Assembly (NCBI GenBank): GCA_018335755.1
Contig: JAGXRK010000050.1
Span: 173,277 to 237,276, forward strand
DNA length: 64,000 nt
Direction of reading: 5' to 3'
From: Ignavibacterium sp.
GTDB taxonomy: Bacteria > Bacteroidota > Ignavibacteria > Ignavibacteriales > Ignavibacteriaceae
Below the pieces are notes generated by a model, which worked only from the letters and a program-made list of their open reading frames with translations, was not told where the DNA came from and ran no database searches. The position numbers were made by a program, and so were the translations under genes. Positions within the stretch are counted from its first letter, which is position 1. Each line of letters begins with the position of its first letter. Positions 28,001 to 36,810 of the stretch are shown piece by piece.

Positions 28001-28180
28001 ATCTAATATTTCTCTGATACGCATTTTATTTGCTTCAACCGAACTTCCTGAATTGATGTATTCCCAGGTTATAACCCACGTAGCTCTGAATTCCTGATTA
28101 TTTTGTTGAGAATAAATTGCGGTAATGAAGAAGAATGAAAGTAAGATATAATGATACTTTGTGTGAATTAAATATTTCAT
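25082..28180 (-). CDS. Secreted GHL10/DUF187-type glycoside hydrolase with Ig-like domains and sorting domain
   Basis: About 1032 residues if it starts at the ATG at 28180 (MKYLIHTKYHYILLSFFFIT), which begins a signal peptide and has AGGGAA upstream; an open frame runs on to 28264. The N-terminal (beta/alpha)8-like domain (~25-400) matches the GHL10/YddW-like family: FRATWVITWEYIN, LFQVRQSGTVYYQSSFEPWG, HKRGLELHAWFNTF and DGLHLDYVRW, where the acidic residues of the barrel strand ends sit. Relatives are proposed to cleave glycan or peptidoglycan-type bonds, but activity is unproven. Two bacterial Ig-like (Big_5/SbsA) modules follow (~525-750), then a jelly-roll-like region (~755-940) and the sorting domain (NYPNPFNPGTVIGF, DILGREVAELIDEY, LPSGVYLYMIKSG). 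Confidence 0.85.
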   Translation of the reverse strand: MKYLIHTKYHYILLSFFFITAIYSQQNNQEFRATWVITWEYINSGSSVEANKMRIREILDHHKRANMTSVLFQVRQSGTVYYQSSFEPWGYYAGYTYPGFDPLQYAIEEAHKRGLELHAWFNTFSVASTYPGTIAHEHPEWICRDQNGNPMTSNRAASPGLQAVRDYTISVAMEIVRNYDIDGLHLDYVRWNEYDADDMTDAPSQLEQETKPDGFFSNNTINKLTSTESTNRFLYDAEHPYSAGVPAGFNNWEDWWRWSVTEFVKTLHDSVQSVKPWVRLSPAALGKYKTGGSTGWNGYYVVYQDAALWFNEGYVEQLTPMHYHWLTGNDLFNAITSDWEPNIQPGIQAGRLYTCGPGSYRLAENNVWSNHAGIVNRLRDKQWVDGFQFFSYGSWKDYDYWDEAASTFFNKKMKVRDIIFVSEPSAPSVQLNQIDSLNYQITVTPHTSILNDHWFIIYRSEDDTLDVNNDIIVDIHFGKSVYSFTESFTGLQNFNGSYKYFATTLNRYWNESQNSNSVTTGLIPSFAPIVSSTNPPQNGILNISNAITIDFSKTMDANTFNNAISITPSVQIYNLSWDDSSRRVSIITAGHQYQTYYTLKIDSSVTDINGKLLDGNSDGIEGDPFFLTYQTNEEDILGPQIISSYPASNDTNIDVSSIITILFDEEIDAQSLSSSTINLTETGSPVSFSYQHTKSEEGQSIICIQPNNLFHPAKSYSVTISGDIADTLGNAAGEEAQINFSTSDFSYSEIKMIDDFTVPGDWKQPGYSGSTTGILGSGTYFEFTNQVYLPATSPKRSAKLAYLWDENASNFLIREYLAGGPPQAVYFDTSYVLQSFVYGDGSKTRFRFCIDEYTGSAWGDHEVSKWVTIDWHGWKLIEWKLNDPNSVGIWIGDGILNGQYFRIDSYQLTKTSESSITGVIYFDDLRSVKKVEGATEIKDEYHKIPGQYALSQNYPNPFNPGTVIGFNIPVDSYVSLKVYDILGREVAELIDEYKSSGIYKVDFNAANLPSGVYLYMIKSGDYVQSKKMLLIK

Positions 28181-28341
28181 TTTATATTTCCCTGAATGCG
28201 CTTCAAAACTACGAAAAACTATTTTAACTATTCGTAAATGCTGATGCAGCAATTCAATGTGCATAAAAGCGTTAAACTAAAAACCCTAATTCTAAATCAA
28301 ATATTAGAGCATAATATTCGATATTGTTCGATTAAGCAAAA

Positions 28342-28378
28342 GCCGGGTCGTCCTCAAATAAATGAAGTTAGATCCGGC
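28342..28378. terminator. GCCGG-stem hairpin downstream of STAS gene
   Basis: GCCGGGTC (28342-28349) pairs with GATCCGGC (28371-28378) across a 21-base loop, with a T-run beyond the right arm on the + strand and TTTTG beyond the left arm on the - strand. It lies ~25 bases past the STAS stop, so it could end that transcript, although pairing is better on the + strand (G-U instead of A-C). Confidence 0.4.
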
Positions 28379-28403
28379 ATTTTTATTAATAAAACTGAAT
28401 ATA

Positions 28404-28718
28404 TTAAAAAGCTTCCTTTATAGTAAAAACACTATTCAGCCTTACCTTTGCTAATATATCAAACACTTTCTCACCTACACCTGTCAGCACAAATTTTGCA
28501 TTCCGGTTTGTAGTTGTAGTAAATGCGTGAACCAGCATTCCGATTCCCCAGCTGGTAATATATTCAACCATTGAGAGATCGATGAGTATTTCATTTACTC
28601 CTTTATCCAGAGTAGTGAGAACGGAGTTATGAAATTCAACTCCTTCATTTCCAAGAACGCTTTTCTTGTTCAGTTTAATTACGCTGAAATTCTGCTGATC
28701 ATTGATCACTATATCCAT
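28404..28718 (-). CDS. STAS-domain protein (anti-anti-sigma factor-like)
   Basis: A 104-residue single STAS domain, the SpoIIAA/RsbV type. The core strand-helix reads ILIDLSMVEYITSWGIGMLV, with a Ser two residues before the Gly (SWG), the position that is phosphorylated by RsbW/SpoIIAB-type kinases and dephosphorylated by SpoIIE/PP2C phosphatases. Six genes for such phosphatases lie within the next 36 kb, making this the best candidate substrate in the window. No anti-sigma kinase gene is adjacent. The start ATG has GAGGG upstream. Alternative: a STAS protein serving a different, non-sigma partner. Confidence 0.88.
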   Translation of the reverse strand: MDIVINDQQNFSVIKLNKKSVLGNEGVEFHNSVLTTLDKGVNEILIDLSMVEYITSWGIGMLVHAFTTTTNRNAKFVLTGVGEKVFDILAKVRLNSVFTIKEAF

Positions 28719-28820
28719 TTACCCTCCTGATAAACTAGATTTTAAAAAATTTTTATAAGAAAAATACTGATTATTTAATATAACAAATATTGGAAAACTT
28801 TAGTTTGCCACATTATTATG

Positions 28821-30254
28821 CTAATAATTTATATAATGAGCAACTGCCAGAAACATTCCACCGACTAAAGTTAATATGAGAAAAAGCGGCAGATAAAATT
28901 TAAACCATTTTTCATAAGGAACACCAGCGATGGCAATTGAAGCCATTAAAACACCACTTGTCGGAATTATACTGTTAGAAAATCCGTCACCAAAAACAAA
29001 AGCTAAAACTGCAGTTTGTCGTGAGATATCCAGAAGATCGGAAAGCGGAACAATCAGGGGCATTGAAACCAGTGCTTGACCTGATGCAGAGGGAATAAAA
29101 AAATTAAATACGGATTGAAAAATAAATATTCCTTCTATTGCTATCACTTGATTGAAGTTACCAAGCATTACTGCCGTGTGGTAAAGAATAGTATCAATTA
29201 TTTCTCCTTCAACCATCACAACCTGTATACCTCTTGCAAAACCGACTATCAAAGCCGGTACAATCATCACTTCCAATCCTTTTATAAATGCTTTCATTGA
29301 CTCATCACCTGACATACCACTTATCAAAATAGTTAACAAGCCAACTGCAAAAAATCCTCCGGTCATTTCTATCAAACCCCACCCCATAGTTTGAACAGCA
29401 TATAATATTGCACCAAAGAAAACAGCAGCAGTTAATGCAATCCAAATATGTTTTTTATTTAGAGGCTCGTTGTGGCTAAACGATTCTTTTACTCCATCAT
29501 CAGGATCTACAGGTAAAAGTGATTTGGAAGGATCTTTTAATATTTTCTTTCCGTAATGCATAATGAATAAATATCCAATTAAAGTGCAGACAATAAAAGC
29601 TATAACTCTCAGACCCATACCGCTCCCTAACGGCAATTCTGCGACCGACTGAGCTATTTTCACATTAAATGGATTTGTTATTGCAGTTGACCATCCTGTT
29701 CCGGTTCCTACAATTAAAATTGCTGCTCCGAATACCCTGTCAAACCCTAAAGATTTTGAAATAACTATCAAAACCGGAATAAGAGGAATGAATTCTGCAC
29801 CCATACCCAAAAAAGTTGAGCCAAAAGCAAAAGCATAGAATAAAAAGAAAACAAGCAGCGAAGGTTTATCATTATATTTTTTTAATAGAAATGAAATAAA
29901 CACATCTATTGTGCCTGTATGTCTGATCAAATTAACTACTGCACCAATAATGAATACAAAAAATATTAATGGAGCCGCACTATTAAGTCCTTTAGGAATA
30001 GCTGTAAAAATTCCTAGCACACTAATTGGTGAAGCGAATCCATCAATTTTGTCTCCGAGAAGCAAGCCTTTTACAGAGTAGTTCTTTGGAATTTCTTTAT
30101 AGGTACCAGGAACAACTAATGTTTGTTCTGAACCATCGGTAATTTTCGTAGTGCGTTCAAAAGAGCCGGAAGGCATTATATATGTTAAAATACTGCAGAA
30201 AAGTATTATGTATGAAAGAAAAATGAAAACGTGAGGAATTTTAAATCTTTTCAT
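28821..30254 (-). CDS. YfcC-family membrane transporter
   Basis: An inner-membrane protein of 477 residues and about 11-12 hydrophobic helices. Family features of YfcC/ArgR-ORF (COG1288-like) permeases are visible: the N-terminal YIMPSGSFERTT, FFVFIIGAVVNLIRHTGTI, GSTFLGMGAEFIPLIPVLI, GTGTGWSTAITNPFNVKIAQ and the C-terminal FFIPSASGQALVSMPLIVPL. Members are thought to exchange basic amino acids or related compounds; the substrate here is not determinable. A single gene in the - strand run, preceded by the large phosphatase gene with a 43-base gap, so partial co-transcription is possible. Confidence 0.88.
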   Translation of the reverse strand: MKRFKIPHVFIFLSYIILFCSILTYIMPSGSFERTTKITDGSEQTLVVPGTYKEIPKNYSVKGLLLGDKIDGFASPISVLGIFTAIPKGLNSAAPLIFFVFIIGAVVNLIRHTGTIDVFISFLLKKYNDKPSLLVFFLFYAFAFGSTFLGMGAEFIPLIPVLIVISKSLGFDRVFGAAILIVGTGTGWSTAITNPFNVKIAQSVAELPLGSGMGLRVIAFIVCTLIGYLFIMHYGKKILKDPSKSLLPVDPDDGVKESFSHNEPLNKKHIWIALTAAVFFGAILYAVQTMGWGLIEMTGGFFAVGLLTILISGMSGDESMKAFIKGLEVMIVPALIVGFARGIQVVMVEGEIIDTILYHTAVMLGNFNQVIAIEGIFIFQSVFNFFIPSASGQALVSMPLIVPLSDLLDISRQTAVLAFVFGDGFSNSIIPTSGVLMASIAIAGVPYEKWFKFYLPLFLILTLVGGMFLAVAHYINY

Positions 30255-30297
30255 TTTTTTTGAGTTTTATATAATTAAGCAATAAGGGTATTTATTT

Positions 30298-33200
30298 TTA
30301 TAGAAATTTTATAACAACAAACGATACATCATCATCGGGTTCCGTTCCATCATTCCACTGTGATGCTGCGGTTTTCAGCTCTTCAATAATCCCACTTGAT
30401 GATTTATGCACTAACGATCTGAATTTCTCTTTAATTCTTACATAACCATACTGCTCATTTTGTGAATTTTTTAATTCTGCAAATCCGTCACTCATTAGTA
30501 AAAGTGTATCTCCTTTTTCATATCTGACTGCCTTCAACATATATTTAGTACCTTTCATTCCGCCTAACGGCAGATTATTGCTGACAAACTCTCCGGCTTT
30601 TTGAGATTTATTTCTGAAGTATAACAGTGATGGCATTCCTGCATTAGTTGCAATAATTTTTTCGGATGTAATTTGAACACCGATCAAAGCCATCATCAAT
30701 CTTCCAAGCTGCATATCTTTTATTGAATTATTTGAGTTTTCAAAAAACTGTTTCAGTTCAATTTTATTTCTATCAGCAATAAAAAACGATTTCATAATCG
30801 AAACCATCATACCGGACATCATTCCGTGACCGGTTGCATCACCCACAATAAAAGTTAAAGTGCCATTGGCATCAACATTAAAATCATAATAATCTCCGCC
30901 AACCTCTGTTGCTGTTTTCATATACACTGCAATATCAAGATGTGGAAGTTTAGGAAGTTCTTTTGGAAGCATAGATAGCTGAAGCTGACGGGCATCTTCA
31001 AGTTCTTTTGTTTTACGTTCGTTCTCTGCCTGTATGATTTTATTCTGTGCTTCTGCTTTTTGAAGATCGAGGAAGCGGGTATAGGTTCTTTCAAATTCAA
31101 CAGAGAATCTGCGGATGACTTCCTTTTCTTCTAAAGTGAGAGGTCGTCTTATATCAATGCCGAAGCAACCATATTTCATGTAAGCTTCTATATAATATAT
31201 TCCCTCCGGAAATAATTCAGGTTCAAATTGATCCGCTCCCCGCAGTAATTCATCCCATGTCGCAAAGAATGAAACGATCTGATCGGGTGGTACGTACGTT
31301 TCATGCACAGGTTGTGCACTCTCCCAGTCTCTGTAACACTTTGCTGTGCCCGGTTCTGTTTTATCTAATGGATATTTGATCGATTTACTTTGATATTGAG
31401 CAACTCCATTAATTTCATTCACCCAGGTAGCCCAAAACATGTGTTTCTGATTGTCTTCATCCGGCAGCCATACAAAAGAGAATTCGGAATCAATTCTTAA
31501 ATTAAGAAGCTGCTCGTGAAAGGTCTTTGAAATATCATTCAACTCACTTGAATGCTGCATTAGCATACTCTGAGTTCTGGTGCGTTCCAGTGCCAGTTCT
31601 ATCTGGGCTACACGGTGTTGACGCTCAGTACTCTTTAAATCTTCAAAGCGTTTGTAGGCAAGATCAAACACACCTGCGAACCTTGCCAATGTTGTAATCG
31701 ATTCTTCAGGCGGATTGGGAACTGTGCCTGGTAAGCTGAATCCAATCTCACCGTGTGTGGTGCGAGCCATAACAAAAGTAAGCCCGCCGATATGACGAAT
31801 ATCATCCAACGTGGGTGCCTGTGGATCAACTTGTTGAAAATCACCAAGGGTGATCATTTTTTCTACATATTTCACAGCAGTATCCACATCCATTGCAAAA
31901 ACAAGTGTGGGCTCATCACTCTTTTCCCAATCAGCTACAAGCTTTACATCTCCGTGGATATGTCTAGGCAATGTCATTACCATGCCTATTCGTGTGCCAT
32001 CGCCGGAAGTCATAGCTTTGTCATATCTCTCCGGCAGCCATCGCATATGCCAGAAGTAATGGGCTTCGTGACCAAGTGTTACGAACTCGGAGCGCATCGT
32101 TACAACAATATCCAGCAGTTCGGAAGATTCTCTCATAGCAGTTACTTGTGCACGTATGCGTTCTAGTGAAAGTTCGATCTGTGCTTCTCTTGCCTGTGCT
32201 TCTGCTTTTTGAAGATCGAGATAGCGGCGATAAGTCTGGCCGAAAACTAAAGCGAAGCGCTTAAAGATTGATACCACCTCAGCTGTCAAGGGCTCCAAAG
32301 AGAATACAAAAAGTGATCCCTCCGCAAAATAAAAATCGTTATGTATGACCAATGAGGGCAATGTTGAGAGGTCATATTTGACAGGATAATCAGTTTGGTT
32401 ATTGATCTCCGTGAAGTAATCCGAAACCTCAGAGCCTCTTAATTCGTACGTGAATAAACTTTGTTTGTTCTTCCATCCTTTGTACGCTCCAAGCAGCAAA
32501 GGATGCCGGCTCATATCTAACTGACCAATAACCAGAACAGTCTTATTATCGGAATCAGTTCTCGCGGTCCATAATTCTGATTGATATTCCTCTTGAAAGA
32601 TTCCAATACCGCAGCGGAAAGGTCTTATGCCAAGCTTAAGTAGTTGATCGAATAGGGTCACAACTGTCTCACCAACATCTGCGCTGTTATGCATTGCCAT
32701 TGTTTTGCTTCGCACTCTTTCCAAAGCCGCCTCAATCTGTGCTTCTCTTGCCTGCGCTTCTGCTTTTTGCAGATCGAGGAAACGGGTGTATGCCTGGTCG
32801 AAGACTTTTGCAAACCGGGGAAATATGTGATTCTCTTTAAACGGCTTTCGGGAAGAAACGAGCAAGTAGCCATGTTTAAATGATGCACCGTAATCGATCT
32901 CCCAGTCAGGAATCTCAACTTCAATACCCTGGGCGACCACTTCATCCATCGCAGCTTTTACCGAAGGAAGTTCAAACATCAGTTCAAAATGACGGGCGAT
33001 ATAATCTTCGGGAATTTCAATAGAAAACAGTTCTTCTCCGGCTTTCCATTTATCATATCTGTACCGGTGAATATAATCCAGGTCAACCGGGACAGAGAAT
33101 GGGGAAATCATACCTTCATTTCCGAGATTATGCCATTGTTCCACCATGACTTTATGCTTATCGCATAGTACAATGCCGAACGCAAACAATTCACCACCCA

Positions 33201-35520
33201 AATTTTTCATTTGATCGAACATTACTGATGCCACATTGGAAAGGTCTTCACTGGATTGCATGCCCATAGTATGTGCACGAACTTTTTCCAGAGACGCTTC
33301 AATCTGTGCTTCCCTTGCCTGTGCTTCAGCTTTTTTAAGATCGAGGAAGCGGGTATAGGTACCATCAAAAACACCGGCAAATCTTTCTAATAACTTAATT
33401 GTTTCTTCAGTTCTGGGCTCTTGAGTTGCGATTGATAATAAGCCCTTTGAAAATAATGCAGTGTATATAATTCGTCGTTTCTCCTCTCTGCCGGTTCTAT
33501 CTTTTACATCATTGTATTCTTTATAATCTACATGACTATTTACGTACCTGTGATACCTTTTCAGTTCATCCCCGGAAATATCGATAATGACTGATTTTCC
33601 TTTCTCTTTCCAGGCAGTGTAAATTTTATTTATTACAATCGGTTCATCAATTGGTGCTTTGAACATCTTGTTCATAATATTACCCTGGACAGACAACCAT
33701 ATCTCTATAACTTTTTCTGATTCATTCACTATACCGATGGAAAGTTGATCAGGATCTTCACCTAATGCATTGAATTGCTGGAAGAGGACAAGTGCTGTTT
33801 TTGATAGTTCTTCACTTCGCTGCATTGCCATCGTTCTTGCACGTACTCTTTCTAATGCTAATTCTATTTGTGACTCTCTTGCCTGCGCTTCTGCTTTTTG
33901 CAGATCGAGGAAGCGGGTGTAGGTTTGTTCGAAAACTCTAGCGAATCGCTGAAGAATTTCACTCTCATCATTTGAAATAGCATGGTTGCGCGAGACTATA
34001 AGCAATCCATATTTCATGTATGCTGCAGATAGTACTATCCCCTCTTCTATATTGACCAATTTTTCATTGGACTTAGTAACTTCATCAGGAACTTTGCTAT
34101 AATCAACATTTTCAATTAAATATTGGATATATGATTTCTTTAAATCCCCGGAAAGTTCATGAACACTGAAGGAAATTCTGTTCAAAAATGAATCGATCAA
34201 TTTTTTTCTGAATGGATGCTCAAAATGCGAAATAAATACTCTGTAGGTTATAAAACCATTATCCGTTTGGTGAGCTGACCATACATCGGAATCAAATGTT
34301 TTATTGTCTATAAGAGAAATGTTACAAACGGTTGGGTCAACACCAAGACTCTTCAAGCCATCAAACATATTAGCAACAACGTCTTTCAATTCATTACTCG
34401 ATTGCATAGCCATTGTTCTGGCACGGACTCTTTCCAAAGCAAGTTCTATTTTTGCTTCTCTTGCCTGTGTTTCTGCTAATGCAATATCGTTATATCTGCG
34501 ATATGCAAGATCAAAAACATTTCTAAAACGTTTGAGAATTTTTTTCTGGGAATTGTCAATTGGTTTGAAGGCTGAAATACCAATGTCCCCAACTCCAATA
34601 GAAAATACGTAATAATAAATTGCAGTTGCCTCATCCAACCTGATGTCATCCTTCTGACCTGATTTCCTTCTAAAATCCTTCCATCCTGCCAGTTCGGCTT
34701 CATTTATAACGACTTCAAAATAAGCATCTTTAGCACTTCTGATTTTTTCAAGATAATCATCAACAATGGGATGCGAACCGTAATTTATTTTTGTTATTGC
34801 ACCACCTATGGATTCAGAGAAATCATAATCCATAAAATATTTTTGTTCATCGTTCGGAATATGGATAATAGCATTTCGGAGATTATTAAAGCCCAGCTTT
34901 TGAAATTCCTTGAAAGATACTTCGCAAATACTCAACAGATCATCAGATTTATTCATACTCATAGCAACAGCTCTAACTCTTTCGAGTGAAGCTTCAATTT
35001 CAAGTTCCCGGTTTTTATTTAATAGCTCTGAAGTTTTTTCATCTACAAGTTTCTGGAGTTCTTCATTTTTTCTTTTCCATTCATTTATGTGCCACGGATC
35101 GTCACCACCTGAAATATGTTCCGGCTTTGAGCTATGCCAATGTATAAGTTTCCAATATCCATCTCTAAATTCAAAAACAGATGACATTCTTACAGCTAAT
35201 TCATTAGCCTCACCCTGAATTCGGGTAAGCAGTACGATTTCATCAACAATCACAGCAGTATTTCCATTACCGGAGATACGGTTTATTAAAGGTTTAGAAG
35301 TAAAACTAAAATCGTCAAAATTAACAGCTTGTTTCCGCTGATCAATCAGAAGGTCTCTAAACTCCTGAATAGACATAATCTTTTCATCCTGAGCAGTACC
35401 GTAACCCATTACATCATCGTCGATGAATTGATTAATTGTTTCAAGTGGTCCGTCACCAAAGCCAACTTCAAGTAATTTTGAATATGCTTCTTTTAGTAAC
35501 TTTTCTTTTTTAGAGTTCAT
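30298..35520 (-). CDS. Giant SpoIIE-type phosphatase with NTF2-like domain and seven tandem sensor modules
   Basis: A cytosolic protein of 1740 residues with no signal peptide or membrane helix. Residues ~1-135 form an NTF2/SnoaL-like cup (VFEFRDGYWKLIHWHSS). A coiled coil follows, then seven tandem modules of ~183-195 residues starting near residues 177, 360, 554, 742, 930, 1117 and 1308. Each opens with a helix such as ALERVRARTMAMQSS and closes with a strand-helix like RFARVFEQTYTRFLDLQKAE and then AQAREAQ. The modules look GAF-like in layout, but that is an inference. Residues ~1503-1740 are the PP2C/SpoIIE phosphatase: ARQLQLSMLPKELP linker, GGDYYDF, GDATGHGM, MSDGFAEL and EPDDDVSFVVIK supply the metal-binding acids. 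It likely integrates several ligands to set phosphatase activity toward a STAS protein. Confidence 0.85.
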   Translation of the reverse strand: MNSKKEKLLKEAYSKLLEVGFGDGPLETINQFIDDDVMGYGTAQDEKIMSIQEFRDLLIDQRKQAVNFDDFSFTSKPLINRISGNGNTAVIVDEIVLLTRIQGEANELAVRMSSVFEFRDGYWKLIHWHSSKPEHISGGDDPWHINEWKRKNEELQKLVDEKTSELLNKNRELEIEASLERVRAVAMSMNKSDDLLSICEVSFKEFQKLGFNNLRNAIIHIPNDEQKYFMDYDFSESIGGAITKINYGSHPIVDDYLEKIRSAKDAYFEVVINEAELAGWKDFRRKSGQKDDIRLDEATAIYYYVFSIGVGDIGISAFKPIDNSQKKILKRFRNVFDLAYRRYNDIALAETQAREAKIELALERVRARTMAMQSSNELKDVVANMFDGLKSLGVDPTVCNISLIDNKTFDSDVWSAHQTDNGFITYRVFISHFEHPFRKKLIDSFLNRISFSVHELSGDLKKSYIQYLIENVDYSKVPDEVTKSNEKLVNIEEGIVLSAAYMKYGLLIVSRNHAISNDESEILQRFARVFEQTYTRFLDLQKAEAQARESQIELALERVRARTMAMQRSEELSKTALVLFQQFNALGEDPDQLSIGIVNESEKVIEIWLSVQGNIMNKMFKAPIDEPIVINKIYTAWKEKGKSVIIDISGDELKRYHRYVNSHVDYKEYNDVKDRTGREEKRRIIYTALFSKGLLSIATQEPRTEETIKLLERFAGVFDGTYTRFLDLKKAEAQAREAQIEASLEKVRAHTMGMQSSEDLSNVASVMFDQMKNLGGELFAFGIVLCDKHKVMVEQWHNLGNEGMISPFSVPVDLDYIHRYRYDKWKAGEELFSIEIPEDYIARHFELMFELPSVKAAMDEVVAQGIEVEIPDWEIDYGASFKHGYLLVSSRKPFKENHIFPRFAKVFDQAYTRFLDLQKAEAQAREAQIEAALERVRSKTMAMHNSADVGETVVTLFDQLLKLGIRPFRCGIGIFQEEYQSELWTARTDSDNKTVLVIGQLDMSRHPLLLGAYKGWKNKQSLFTYELRGSEVSDYFTEINNQTDYPVKYDLSTLPSLVIHNDFYFAEGSLFVFSLEPLTAEVVSIFKRFALVFGQTYRRYLDLQKAEAQAREAQIELSLERIRAQVTAMRESSELLDIVVTMRSEFVTLGHEAHYFWHMRWLPERYDKAMTSGDGTRIGMVMTLPRHIHGDVKLVADWEKSDEPTLVFAMDVDTAVKYVEKMITLGDFQQVDPQAPTLDDIRHIGGLTFVMARTTHGEIGFSLPGTVPNPPEESITTLARFAGVFDLAYKRFEDLKSTERQHRVAQIELALERTRTQSMLMQHSSELNDISKTFHEQLLNLRIDSEFSFVWLPDEDNQKHMFWATWVNEINGVAQYQSKSIKYPLDKTEPGTAKCYRDWESAQPVHETYVPPDQIVSFFATWDELLRGADQFEPELFPEGIYYIEAYMKYGCFGIDIRRPLTLEEKEVIRRFSVEFERTYTRFLDLQKAEAQNKIIQAENERKTKELEDARQLQLSMLPKELPKLPHLDIAVYMKTATEVGGDYYDFNVDANGTLTFIVGDATGHGMMSGMMVSIMKSFFIADRNKIELKQFFENSNNSIKDMQLGRLMMALIGVQITSEKIIATNAGMPSLLYFRNKSQKAGEFVSNNLPLGGMKGTKYMLKAVRYEKGDTLLLMSDGFAELKNSQNEQYGYVRIKEKFRSLVHKSSSGIIEELKTAASQWNDGTEPDDDVSFVVIKFL

Positions 35521-35594
35521 AGTAATTATTCTAAAATAATTTTTCTTAAATCAATTATTTTTTATCACAGCAAAAGTAACATTATTCCACCTTC

Positions 35595-35737
35595 GCAGGC
35601 TGTTGTATAACCTATAAAATGTCATTTCGAAGGTGTCCTCTGCCATAGGCATCCCTTCAGGAGACTAAGAAATCTCAGCAATTTTCAAGAAAGAGATTTC
35701 TCCCGTTGGTCGAAATGACAACGCTGCAACAGCCTGC
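35595..35737. repeat. Nested palindromic intergenic element (143 bp)
   Basis: Outer arms GCAGGCTGTTG (35595-35605) and CAACAGCCTGC (35727-35737) enclose inner arms GTCATTTCGA (35621-35630) and TCGAAATGAC (35710-35719), and a third pair AGAAATCTC/GAGATTTCT lies within. All outer and inner arms are perfect complements. It sits 16 bases past the stop of the short phosphatase gene. The inner ends match the repeat inside the hydrolase gene at 4063-4122. Confidence 0.8.
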
Positions 35738-35752
35738 TTTGGCGGACAGGGA

Positions 35753-36724
35753 TTAATTAACTTTTATTACAACAAATGTTACATCATCATCAGGTTCCAC
35801 TCCGTTCATCCACTGGGAGGCTGATTCTTTCAAATGCTCAACAATTTCACTTGATCTTTTTTCTGCTGCTGATTTGAATTCATCTTTTACACGGGCGTAA
35901 CCATACTGTTCATTATTTTTGTTCTTCAATTCAGGCAAACCATCGCTAAGTAATATTATTGTATCGCCTGACGAAATTTCTAAGTCTTTTATTTCATAAG
36001 GAAAGTTCTTCAATGCACCGAGAGGCATTCCGCTTAATATTATTTCTTCAACTGAGTTAGAATCTTTTCTGTAAATAAATAATGGCGGCATTCCTGCATT
36101 GGCAAACTCAAGCTTGTTTGATTTTATTTTAAGCATCATAAAGCCCATCATTAATCTGCCGAGTTCAATTCCTTTCAGAGTGTCACTGCTTTGATTAAAG
36201 AATGTTTTTATATCCGGGCCTGATTCACCGGATGAGAACAAAGCTTTAACCATTGATACTATAATTCCGGCTTTCATTCCGTGTCCGGTTGCATCACCAA
36301 TTGCAACGGTAAGTGTTCCATCAGCATCAACATTAAAATCATAGTAATCGCCGCCAACTTCCGTTGCTGTTTTCATATAAACTGCAATATCGAGATTTGG
36401 TAATTGAGGCAGCTCTTTTGGCAACATAGAAATTTGAAGCTGCCGTGCTTCTTCAAGTTCTTTTGTTTTACGGTCATGCTCTAACTGAATTATTTTTGCC
36501 TGTTCTTCAACTGCTTTTCTTTTTTGTTCAAGCTCTTCAATTGTTTCCTCAAGAAGAATTGCAGTGGTTTTTTTTACTTTCTCTGTTCGTTCAAGTTTAA
36601 ATGCAGTTATCATTAATTCTTTATCTGCATCCTTCAAGGAATTTAAAACTGAATTCCTCTGCTCATCAGTAAGAGTTTCAGATTGCTGAATTATATCCTG
36701 TATATTTTGAAGATTCTGATTCAT
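35753..36724 (-). CDS. SpoIIE-type phosphatase with N-terminal coiled coil
   Basis: A soluble phosphatase of 323 residues. The first ~95 residues are highly charged helix/coiled coil (EETIEELEQKRKAVEEQAK) with no recognised sensor. A linker ARQLQISMLPKELPQLPNLD leads into the PP2C domain (~100-323) with GGDYYDF, GDATGHGM, LLSDGLPEL and EPDDDVTFVVIK, the Asp residues that bind the two metals. Its catalytic domain is nearly the same as that of the propeller phosphatase at 52439-56131 (shared AGxIVSMVKALFSSG and NFPYEIxxxEISSGDT). With no own sensor it may be a constitutive phosphatase or may respond through protein contacts, for example with the FIST proteins encoded next to it. Confidence 0.9.
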   Translation of the reverse strand: MNQNLQNIQDIIQQSETLTDEQRNSVLNSLKDADKELMITAFKLERTEKVKKTTAILLEETIEELEQKRKAVEEQAKIIQLEHDRKTKELEEARQLQISMLPKELPQLPNLDIAVYMKTATEVGGDYYDFNVDADGTLTVAIGDATGHGMKAGIIVSMVKALFSSGESGPDIKTFFNQSSDTLKGIELGRLMMGFMMLKIKSNKLEFANAGMPPLFIYRKDSNSVEEIILSGMPLGALKNFPYEIKDLEISSGDTIILLSDGLPELKNKNNEQYGYARVKDEFKSAAEKRSSEIVEHLKESASQWMNGVEPDDDVTFVVIKVN

Positions 36725-36810
36725 TTTATTTTTTTCGAATAATAACCTTTATGTTTTCATTCAATTTCAAACGCTTAAAGATCTTTTGTATAATTAATTT
36801 TATTGTGTTA

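Noticed and set aside
28404..28718. Loss of the STAS phosphorylation site because of the Trp in ITSWGIG
   Set aside because: The phosphorylated Ser in this family sits two residues before the Gly (DSxG), and that Ser is present here; the Trp occupies the variable position.
31753..32166. 137-codon + strand frame opposite the giant phosphatase
   Set aside because: It overlaps a clearly conserved module on the other strand and resembles no protein; shadow frame.
30298..35520. The ~560-base periodicity could be a CRISPR array or satellite
   Set aside because: The repeats are in one continuous reading frame, ~560 bases long with diverged interiors, and encode protein modules; CRISPR repeats are 20-50 bases with short spacers.
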